The notes beneath the pieces were generated by a model, which saw only the letters and a program-made list of their open reading frames with translations, did not search any database and was not told where the DNA came from. Positions 1 to 5,114 of a stretch of DNA of 5,114 nucleotides are shown here, piece after piece. The stretch covers positions 1-5,114 of the forward strand of contig JAJRSN010000416.1 in assembly GCA_024278715.1 (NCBI GenBank), read 5' to 3'. Within the stretch, counting starts at the first letter, position 1. Every line of letters starts with the position of its first letter. Made by a program: the position numbers and the translations under genes. This DNA is from Calditrichota bacterium (GTDB lineage: Bacteria > Calditrichota > Calditrichia > Calditrichales > Calditrichaceae).

Positions 1-1
1 C

Positions 2-331
2 ACCTCGCGCGTTCTGCTTAAAAATTTGTTAGAAACGGCGGGCTTTGAGGTTCAAACCACGGTTAACGGAGCTCAGGCGTGGAAGCTGTTAAAACGCACA
101 CATTTTGATCTTATCATATCCGACGTCCAGATGCCGAAGATGGACGGATTCGAGTTAACCGCAAAAATTCGGCAAGATCAAAAGCTAAAGGAATCGCCCG
201 TGATTTTATTAACTTCGCTCGGCTCCGAAGAAGACCGAAAAAAAGGGCTGCAAGTGGGGGCAAATGCGTATTTTGCGAAAAGCGAATTCGATCAACGAAC
301 GCTTTTGGATATTGTGCAAAAACTTATTTAA
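2..331 (+). CDS. cheA: C-terminal receiver domain of a truncated protein, probably hybrid CheA histidine kinase
   Basis: The reading frame is open from base 2 and ends at the TAA at 329-331. The 5' part of the gene lies outside the window, so the TTG at 26 is not a true start. The 109 visible residues form most of a receiver (REC) domain. It begins just after the missing acidic pair, at a TSR motif typical of the 'DDSxTSR' receivers fused to CheA. The phosphoacceptor Asp is at codon 122-124 (SDVQMPKMDG), the conserved Thr at 212-214 (LLTS) and the Lys at 278-280. The ending 'AYFAKSEFDQ...LL' is characteristic of CheA-fused receivers, where Lys-Ser replaces the usual Lys-Pro. In that family the CheA kinase autophosphorylates on its Hpt domain and passes phosphate to receivers, including its own. 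Assignment to CheA rests on this receiver subtype and on cheB lying 46 bases downstream. A stand-alone or other hybrid regulator remains possible. Confidence 0.75.
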   Translation, partial: TSRVLLKNLLETAGFEVQTTVNGAQAWKLLKRTHFDLIISDVQMPKMDGFELTAKIRQDQKLKESPVILLTSLGSEEDRKKGLQVGANAYFAKSEFDQRTLLDIVQKLI

Positions 332-377
332 ATAATATTTAACGCGAATTCGTAAAAATTAACACGGCGAGTAAAAG

Positions 378-1424
378 ATGAAGGTCAATGTCTTAATTCT
401 TACAAAATCCGTCGTTGACGGCACCATTTTAAAACAGGCACTCGGGCATGATCCCGACTTATCAATCACATATCAAAACTATGAAGAGCAGCAACTGCTG
501 TCTCTGCTTAATCAAAATATTCATTTCGATTTGATTTTGATTTTGGAATTAAAAATCAGCGAAGACATTAAACAAAGAATTCAGTTTATTCAAAATCTGT
601 TCGCCTGTCCGATTTTGCTGAGCGCTTCGGATCCGCCGTCCGATTGCGCGCTGCCAGGCGTTTATTTCTATCCCGAATTGCGCTTAAAACCGACCAGCGG
701 GGAATTTAATAAAAAGATTCAGGACCTTATTCAGACAATCAAGAAAATTTCAAAAAACCGCAATCCTCTGCGGGAGAATGACCGCATAAATACCGCCTAC
801 TCCGCCGATCCGAGTCTTACCGCGATTCCCAAAGAGCCGGACTTTGAAATAATTGCCGTCGGAGCCTCGACAGGCGGACCTCAAGTATTGAATTCAATTC
901 TCGCGAACCTCCCTTCCGAGCTTCCTGTTCCGATTATAGTGGTTCAACACATGCCAAACAATTTTTTGCCTTTGTTCATCGAATGGTTGGACAAAAACAG
1001 CCCTTTACATGTTGAACTGGCGACAGAGGGACAAAAACCGCAACCCGGTCATGTCTATTTTGCTCCCGATAATTACCACCTTGCGGTAAATTCGGCGCGA
1101 CGCTTTGTCCTGATCGACAAACCGCCCCTGCACAACGTCAAACCTTCGGCTTCGTATCTGTTTAAATCGGTGGCTGAAGTTTACGGATCCAAGGCGATCG
1201 GTATTTTACTGACCGGAATGGGCAAGGACGGAGCTAAAGAATTGGCGTTGATGAAGGAAACCGGCGCCCTGACCATTGCTCAGGATAAAGAAAGCTGCAT
1301 TGTTTTTGGCATGCCCAAAACCGCCATCGAACTGAATGCCGCGGTTTTAATACTTTCACCCGAACAAATCTCTGAAAAGATCGAAAAACTTTTTAAGTTA
1401 AACAACCAATTAAGCGGAGATTAA
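378..1424 (+). CDS. cheB: CheB-type chemoreceptor protein-glutamate methylesterase with a degenerate receiver domain
   Basis: The protein has 348 residues, the usual length for CheB. CheB removes methyl groups from (and deamidates) glutamyl sites of chemoreceptors, giving adaptation in the cytoplasmic signalling array. The catalytic domain (about 155-342) is complete: Ser164 in GASTGGP, His191 in VQHMP and Asp284 in GMGKDG make the triad. The family motifs GHVYFAP (about 224-230), KPSASYLF (about 255-262) and SCIVFGMP (about 306-313) are also present. The N-terminal part (about 1-122) has receiver-like length and beta-strand pattern (KVNVLIL at the start, FDLILIL near 50-56). However, the acidic pair is replaced by Thr-Lys (9-10) and the phosphoacceptor position aligns with Leu56. 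The sequence between the two domains (about 123-154) is a polar linker. The ATG at 378 places beta strand 1 at the N-terminus as expected. It is preceded only by a weak GGCGAG at 366-371. The gene follows the probable cheA by 46 bases and precedes the next gene by 3 bases. Confidence 0.93.
   Translation: MKVNVLILTKSVVDGTILKQALGHDPDLSITYQNYEEQQLLSLLNQNIHFDLILILELKISEDIKQRIQFIQNLFACPILLSASDPPSDCALPGVYFYPELRLKPTSGEFNKKIQDLIQTIKKISKNRNPLRENDRINTAYSADPSLTAIPKEPDFEIIAVGASTGGPQVLNSILANLPSELPVPIIVVQHMPNNFLPLFIEWLDKNSPLHVELATEGQKPQPGHVYFAPDNYHLAVNSARRFVLIDKPPLHNVKPSASYLFKSVAEVYGSKAIGILLTGMGKDGAKELALMKETGALTIAQDKESCIVFGMPKTAIELNAAVLILSPEQISEKIEKLFKLNNQLSGD
1416..1420 (+). promoter_or_regulatory. Ribosome binding site of the response regulator, inside the cheB end
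   Basis: GGAGA lies in the last codons of cheB, seven bases before the ATG at 1428. It supports this start and suggests that translation of the two genes is coupled, since only three bases separate the cheB stop from the ATG. Confidence 0.7.
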
Positions 1425-1427
1425 ATT

Positions 1428-2183
1428 ATGAGAAATCAAAAAACAAAAATATTAATCGTAGAAGACAGTAAAACACAGGCTTTGCATCTTAAGCGCGATC
1501 TGGAACAAGAAAATTATGATATCGACGTGGCTTATGACGGGAATCAGGCTCTTGAATTATTAAAAAAGAAGCGTTACAACATCGTTATCAGCGATGTGGT
1601 CATGCCGGGAATGGATGGCTTTACCCTTTGCAAAGCGATTAAAAAACAGTTCGGCAAAAATCAAATCAACGTTATTCTTCTCACTGCGTTGCAAAACCCA
1701 GAAGATATCATCAAAGGGTTAAGTTTCGGAGCGGATAATTTTATTATTAAACCTTATGATCTGCCCACTCTTATCAATCGGATCGAATATATTATCGCCA
1801 ATCAAAAAATTCGTCAAACCAACGGACCCGAGCTTAAGTTCGAGTTTTTCTTCGCCGGAAAACGCCACACCGTAGCCTCGCAACAGATGCAAATTCTAGA
1901 TTTGCTGCTTTCGAGCTACGATACCATTCTGCAGAAAAACCGCGAACTGGAAAAGACCAACCGGAAATTAAAGGAAGCGCTCGATACAATCAAGCAGCTA
2001 AAAGGCATGCTTCCCATTTGTTCCAACTGCCATAAAATTCGCGACGACGAAGGTTATTGGCACCGGGTTGAAGAATACATCGAACAATATTCGGATGCAA
2101 CTTTTACCCATAGTTTATGCCCTGATTGTCTTTTAAAGCTGTATCCGGATTATGCGCATAAAATCGGAAAGAAAAAGAAATAA
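1428..2183 (+). CDS. Response regulator: receiver, coiled-coil linker and C-terminal CxxC...CxxC putative zinc motif
   Basis: The 251-residue protein begins with a complete receiver domain (about 6-125). The acidic pair is Glu12-Asp13, the phosphoacceptor Asp56 (SDVVMPGMDG), the conserved Thr is Thr86 and the Lys is Lys108 (IIKPYD). No DNA-binding or enzymatic output domain follows. A short conserved extension starting FFFAGKRH (140-164, ending LLLSSY) leads into a charged heptad-like helix (about 165-192), probably a coiled coil. The tail (about 191-241) carries CSNC (198-201) and CPDC (231-234), separated by a KIRDDEGYW stretch. This tail resembles a module I know from the C-termini of many bacterial PAS, GAF and receiver proteins. 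The four cysteines probably bind a metal, but its function is not established to my knowledge. It sits between cheB and a large multi-receiver protein, so it is probably a CheY-like output or adaptor of the same pathway that acts by protein contact. Alternatives are a redox or metal sensor, or a phosphate sink. Confidence 0.9.
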   Translation: MRNQKTKILIVEDSKTQALHLKRDLEQENYDIDVAYDGNQALELLKKKRYNIVISDVVMPGMDGFTLCKAIKKQFGKNQINVILLTALQNPEDIIKGLSFGADNFIIKPYDLPTLINRIEYIIANQKIRQTNGPELKFEFFFAGKRHTVASQQMQILDLLLSSYDTILQKNRELEKTNRKLKEALDTIKQLKGMLPICSNCHKIRDDEGYWHRVEEYIEQYSDATFTHSLCPDCLLKLYPDYAHKIGKKKK

Positions 2184-2198
2184 TTTGGGCGCAAAATT

Positions 2199-4382
2199 AT
2201 GAAGGCTAAAGTTCTGATTGTCGAAGACAGTCCGTCGCAGCGGTTTATAATCGCCAGATTTTTACAAAATCACGGCTTTCCGGTAGAAACCGCGAAGGAC
2301 GGAAAAGAAGCACTCAAAAAAATTCCCGAATTCAATCCCCAACTGATTATCAGCGACATTATGATGCCGGAAATGGACGGCGCTGCTTTGTGCCGGCAAA
2401 TAAAATCCGATCCCCGTTGGAAGTCCGTTCCCGTTGTGTTGATGACCGCTTTAAACGAGCCCGAAGAAATCGTCAAAATTATCTCGGCTCAGGCGGACTA
2501 TCTGTTTTTAAAAGAATTCGATCCCGTCGCTTTTGTGCATTTCATTAAGGATGTCTTGAATAATAGTCACCGCGAAGCCGCGTCCGATGAAATTCAAACA
2601 TTTAAAACCTTTTACTATTCCAGAGAACAAAAAATCGAAGCGCACGACTCGCGGCTTTTAACGCTTTTACTCTCCTCATACCGCAGCGCTCTTTTTGCCT
2701 ACCAACGTTATTTCAGACTAAAAAATGAGGTCAAAAAGCTTCAGAACGGCGTTGCCGGAAACCCGACCGGAATCAATCCGAAACTTCGCTACCGTTTTAC
2801 CCAAATCAATCAACTGGCTGAAGAAATCAGAACGCCTCTTAACAATCTTTTTAGTATTTTCGAACTCTTACGCGAAGCCGATCAAAAACAGGAACGGGAG
2901 GTTTACTATCATATGGCGATGATGAACTCGGATCATATTTCCGCCGCTTTGGATGGTCTGCAAAACATCAGCCGCTATCAAAGCGAAAGCGAACAGATTT
3001 CCGCCCAACCGGTAGAATTCAATTTGCGGGAATGCATTGAAGATACGCTATCTCCGTTTATTGTTCGGGTCGCCAGAAAACAGATCGAGCTAATCACCCG
3101 CATTCCGCCGTCCGTTCCCGAATTTGTTATCGGAGAGCCAAATTACCTACGCCGCATTCTTTTTATTTTAACGGACAACGCCTGCAAATATTCGGATCAG
3201 GGAAATGTTCTGATCGAAACGGAAGAATTGGAACGTGACGACAAGACCGTTAAATTAAAATTCACAATTTCGGACAACGGCAGCGGGTTATCCCCCGAAA
3301 AGAGCGAAGAAATTACCCGTTTGTTTGACGGAATTTTTGAAGGAACCGTTTCCGAAGAGATGCAGGATAGCTGCCCCGAACTTTTTATCGCTTCCAAATT
3401 AACAGCCGCTCTCGGAGGAAAGATCGGTTTTAAATCCGACAAAGCGGGAAGCGAATTTTATTTCATTCTACAATTCAACCTTGCGGAAAAGCCCTCGGAA
3501 TTAATTCAAATACAGAGCGGATTCGATTTAAAGGGCGTTAAAATCATGGTTTACGCAAGACAATGGATTACGGGAGTAGTTTTGGAAGAATTGTTAAAAA
3601 GCCGGGCTGCCGAACCCAAAATAATAAACGATCAAAATGAAATTACCCGACTTTTACTTCAGGCAAACCGTTCGCGGCATCCCTACCGATTGTTGATTTT
3701 GGATTCCGGAGCAAACGGTACGTCGGCTTTTGACATCGCGCAGCAAATTAACCAGGAGGAGGCTTTAAAGAATTTAAAAATCATTCTGTTAACCAGTTTT
3801 GGTCGGCGCGGCGACGCCCGGCGTTGTCTTGAAACCGGGATTTCCGCCTTTTTGCTGAAACCCGTCAAAGCCGGAGAACTTTTACAAACCATTGAAACAG
3901 TTTTGCAATCAAAAGCCGAGCCGCAAACCCTTATCACGCGCCACACGTTAAAAGAATTTGCGCAGCCGATCAAAATTCTTATTGCCGAAGATAACCGGGT
4001 TAACCAAAAGTTAATGACATCCGTTCTAAAAAAAGCGGGATTCGAAGTTGAATTGGCTGGCAACGGGAAGGAGGCGGTCGAACTTTTTAAACAGAAATCG
4101 TTTGATCTTATTTTAATGGATATGCAGATGCCCGTGACGGACGGTTATCAGGCAACGCGCGAAATCAGGTCGCTGGAGGAATCGTACGGAACGCACATCC
4201 CCGTCATAGCTCTCACCGCCTCCGGTGACGCACGTGAAATTCGCGGAAGTCTGAACGCCGGCGTTGACAAAGTGATGCAGAAGCCTTTGAAAATAGATAA
4301 GCTTAAGAACATGATTAAAGAATTATTCGGGGACAGTAAAACAAGACCGCCGGCGCGCGAAAATACCCACCGGCAGTATTGA
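2199..4382 (+). CDS. Multi-receiver hybrid histidine kinase homologue with degenerate kinase core (REC-HisKA-HATPase-REC-REC)
   Basis: The protein has 727 residues and no transmembrane segment or signal peptide is apparent, so it is probably cytoplasmic. Receiver 1 (about 3-120) is intact: Glu9-Asp10, Asp53, Thr83, Lys105. A linker (about 135-182) resembles the extension of the preceding regulator. A HisKA-like helix pair follows (about 196-262). Its H-box reads AEEIRTPLN, with Glu208 where the phosphorylated His belongs. The HATPase-like domain (about 270-428) keeps Asn327 and Lys330 of the N-box and the G1 motif DNGSG (359-363). The G2 glycines are replaced by DSCPE (390-394). Receiver 2 (about 446-570) keeps Asp502, Thr532 and Lys554 but has Ala453-Arg454 for the acidic pair. 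Receiver 3 (about 591-710) is complete: Glu597-Asp598, Asp641, Thr673, Lys695. The overall plan matches BarA-like hybrid kinases without an Hpt. Autophosphorylation at the canonical site looks impossible, so I infer a phospho-responsive scaffold or regulator fed by CheA. It starts 15 bases after the previous stop, without a clear Shine-Dalgarno site, which suggests coupling. Confidence 0.9.
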   Translation: MKAKVLIVEDSPSQRFIIARFLQNHGFPVETAKDGKEALKKIPEFNPQLIISDIMMPEMDGAALCRQIKSDPRWKSVPVVLMTALNEPEEIVKIISAQADYLFLKEFDPVAFVHFIKDVLNNSHREAASDEIQTFKTFYYSREQKIEAHDSRLLTLLLSSYRSALFAYQRYFRLKNEVKKLQNGVAGNPTGINPKLRYRFTQINQLAEEIRTPLNNLFSIFELLREADQKQEREVYYHMAMMNSDHISAALDGLQNISRYQSESEQISAQPVEFNLRECIEDTLSPFIVRVARKQIELITRIPPSVPEFVIGEPNYLRRILFILTDNACKYSDQGNVLIETEELERDDKTVKLKFTISDNGSGLSPEKSEEITRLFDGIFEGTVSEEMQDSCPELFIASKLTAALGGKIGFKSDKAGSEFYFILQFNLAEKPSELIQIQSGFDLKGVKIMVYARQWITGVVLEELLKSRAAEPKIINDQNEITRLLLQANRSRHPYRLLILDSGANGTSAFDIAQQINQEEALKNLKIILLTSFGRRGDARRCLETGISAFLLKPVKAGELLQTIETVLQSKAEPQTLITRHTLKEFAQPIKILIAEDNRVNQKLMTSVLKKAGFEVELAGNGKEAVELFKQKSFDLILMDMQMPVTDGYQATREIRSLEESYGTHIPVIALTASGDAREIRGSLNAGVDKVMQKPLKIDKLKNMIKELFGDSKTRPPARENTHRQY

Positions 4383-4390
4383 AAACACAC

Positions 4391-4413
4391 GCTTTTTGAT
4401 TCTTTCAAAAAGC
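4391..4413 (+). terminator. Hairpin after the signalling operon, possible transcription terminator
   Basis: A perfect 9-base inverted repeat (GCTTTTTGA / TCAAAAAGC) surrounds a 5-base loop (4400-4404), starting 8 bases after the stop of the multi-receiver gene. The stem is AT-rich and no T-run follows it on the + strand, so it is not a classical intrinsic terminator. It may act as a weak terminator or a 3' end stabiliser. Its position at the end of the run of closely spaced genes is the main support. Confidence 0.4.
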
Positions 4414-4610
4414 CGTTACAAAAAAGAATTTACTTCCCTTTCAAAATTCCTTACATTAAAAACGAATGATTTATTTCCGGCTTAAGTTCTTTGACCATGC
4501 TATTTTTTCGGATGTTTTCGTATCTTTCTTGTTTCTTAATCATCGAATATAAAAGTTCTTTTTAAGAAATAAATAATTTCAAAATTACGTTTATTTAATA
4601 AATTTACACG
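4414..4610 (+). other. AT-rich intergenic spacer, likely holding the thioredoxin promoter
   Basis: About 200 very AT-rich bases lie between the hairpin and the thioredoxin ribosome binding site, with no convincing coding sequence on either strand. The long gap and the independent terminator downstream suggest that the thioredoxin gene has its own promoter here. The best -10-like string is TATAAA at 4548-4553, but no good -35 box sits 16-18 bases upstream. A TTGACC at 4491-4496 has no matching -10 at the right distance. No specific promoter can be assigned. Confidence 0.4.
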
Positions 4611-4616
4611 AAGGAG
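4611..4616 (+). promoter_or_regulatory. Strong ribosome binding site of the thioredoxin gene
   Basis: AAGGAG is followed by seven T residues and then the ATG at 4624. This near-consensus Shine-Dalgarno site fixes the start. It contrasts with the weak sites before cheB and the multi-receiver gene, suggesting that thioredoxin is translated at a higher level. Confidence 0.85.
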
Positions 4617-4623
4617 TTTTTTT

Positions 4624-4989
4624 ATGACCCAAAATTTAACTAAAGAAGATTTTCTTAAAAAAGTTTTCAACTACGAACAAAATGACGAGTGGAAATACGA
4701 AGGCGATTTGCCTTGCATTATCGATTTTTACGCCGACTGGTGCCAGCCGTGTAAAATAGTTTCCCCTATTCTTGATGAATTATCCGAAGAATATGCCGGG
4801 AAAGTTAACTTTTACAAAGTAGATACCGAAGTTGAGCAGGAATTAGCCTCAATTTTCGGCATCCGCAGCATTCCGTCAATCCTGTTTGTTCCGATGAACG
4901 ATCGTCCGCAAATGGCTGTGGGCGCTTTACCGAAAGAGACATTAAAGCAAGCGATGAAAGAAGTTTTAGGCGTCGAAGAAGCCGCTTAA
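4624..4989 (+). CDS. trxA: Thioredoxin with WCQPC active site
   Basis: The 121-residue protein is a single thioredoxin domain, slightly longer than the roughly 105-110 residues of classical thioredoxin 1. The extra length comes from an N-terminal extension (about 1-28, with FNYEQNDEWKYEGD), which I recall from FCB-group thioredoxins. Thioredoxins reduce protein disulfides in the cytoplasm and are recycled by thioredoxin reductase. The buried Asp is Asp34 (IIDFYADW), the redox cysteines are Cys40 and Cys43, and the cis-proline is Pro84 in RSIPS. There is no signal peptide. The active site is CQPC rather than the usual CGPC, which may shift the redox potential or partner choice. An extra Cys31 lies just before the central strand. 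The gene has its own ribosome binding site and terminator and is probably transcribed alone. Nothing in the sequence ties it functionally to the upstream signalling genes. Confidence 0.95.
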   Translation: MTQNLTKEDFLKKVFNYEQNDEWKYEGDLPCIIDFYADWCQPCKIVSPILDELSEEYAGKVNFYKVDTEVEQELASIFGIRSIPSILFVPMNDRPQMAVGALPKETLKQAMKEVLGVEEAA

Positions 4990-5012
4990 AATTTTTAAGA
5001 AAATTCCGTATT

Positions 5013-5042
5013 AAAGGCAGGTAACCCAACCTGCCTTTTTTT
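5013..5042 (+). terminator. Rho-independent terminator of the thioredoxin gene
   Basis: A perfect 10-base stem (AAAGGCAGGT at 5013-5022 pairing with ACCTGCCTTT at 5029-5038) encloses a 6-base loop and runs into a T-tract at 5036-5042. It lies 23 bases after the stop codon and is a textbook intrinsic terminator. Confidence 0.95.
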
Positions 5043-5080
5043 ATTTGGAGACTTTCAAACTCGGCTGTTGTTGTCTGAAC

Positions 5081-5113
5081 CTTGATTTACTTGATTAAAG
5101 GATTATCCTGATT
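5081..5113 (+). repeat. GATT-periodic, repeat-like segment cut by the window end
   Basis: GATT occurs at 5084, 5093, 5101 and 5110, that is at 9, 8 and 9 base steps. Three of the copies read CTTGATT, CTTGATT and CCTGATT. The segment also contains an 11-base inverted repeat, AGGAT-T-ATCCT (5099-5109). It lies in non-coding DNA after a strong terminator. It resembles short dispersed intergenic repeats I recall from several bacterial genomes, but only one copy is visible and the element may continue past the window. Chance similarity cannot be excluded. Confidence 0.4.
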
Positions 5114-5114
5114 C

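Noticed and set aside
345..352. Palindrome CGAATTCG in the gap before cheB
   Set aside because: Only eight bases, not repeated before other genes in the window, and too short to call an operator.
284..3020. Seven GAATTC sites (284, 346, 588, 890, 2328, 2514, 3015), more than base composition would predict
   Set aside because: Six of the seven lie in coding sequence rich in GAA, AAT and TTC words, so codon preference is a sufficient explanation. It shows no spacing pattern and says little about function.
3683..4063. 126-codon open frame on the minus strand
   Set aside because: It lies wholly inside the multi-receiver gene, antisense to receivers 2 and 3, whose motifs are clear. The translated protein has no recognisable motif, so it is a shadow frame.
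4148..4408. 86-codon minus-strand frame reaching into the intergenic region
   Set aside because: It mostly overlaps the last receiver of the + strand gene and begins in the hairpin. No motif and no ribosome binding site support it.
4491..4526. TTGACC followed by TATCTT as a possible promoter
   Set aside because: The spacer is 24 bases, too long for a sigma-70 type promoter, and the sequence at the correct distance (4514-4519) does not resemble a -10 box.
4805..5029. 74-codon open frame on the minus strand
   Set aside because: It is antisense to the thioredoxin gene and begins inside the terminator hairpin. No plausible protein features.

Overview
The window looks like part of a chemosensory (Che-type) signalling operon, followed by a separate thioredoxin gene. 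All genes lie on the + strand. Base composition is moderately AT-rich, and two of the genes have good Shine-Dalgarno sites. The thioredoxin has the N-terminal extension I associate with Bacteroidota/Calditrichota-like (FCB) bacteria. The receiver-plus-zinc-motif and multi-receiver proteins are common in FCB and deltaproteobacterial-type genomes. I would tentatively place the DNA in a free-living Gram-negative FCB-like bacterium, perhaps Calditrichota, but the sequence alone does not settle this.

Layout. Positions 2-331 hold the C-terminal receiver domain of a protein cut by the window edge, most likely a CheA histidine kinase with a fused receiver. Next comes cheB (378-1424), with an intact methylesterase catalytic triad behind an N-terminal receiver that has lost its phosphorylation site. 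Three bases later is a response regulator (1428-2183) with an intact receiver, a coiled-coil linker and a C-terminal CxxC...CxxC putative zinc motif. Fifteen bases later is a 727-residue protein (2199-4382) with the order receiver / HisKA-like / HATPase-like / degenerate receiver / receiver. Its kinase core lacks the phospho-accepting histidine and the G2 glycines. The short gaps suggest one transcript, perhaps ended near a hairpin at 4391-4413. An AT-rich spacer of about 210 bases precedes a thioredoxin gene (4624-4989) with a WCQPC active site. This gene has its own strong ribosome binding site and an excellent intrinsic terminator (5013-5042). The window ends in a GATT-periodic, repeat-like segment.

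How the parts may work together (inference). The four signalling genes encode six receiver folds. Four look phosphorylatable (the CheA tail, the stand-alone regulator, and the first and last receivers of the large protein). Two look dead (the CheB N-terminus and the middle receiver of the large protein). No intact kinase core is visible, so the truncated CheA upstream is the obvious phosphate donor. The CheA-fused receiver, a CheB not controlled by phosphorylation, and a pseudo-kinase carrying two live receivers together suggest a non-standard chemosensory pathway. It would be organised around phosphate distribution or scaffolding rather than the simple CheA-CheY/CheB scheme. This is the most interesting feature of the window.
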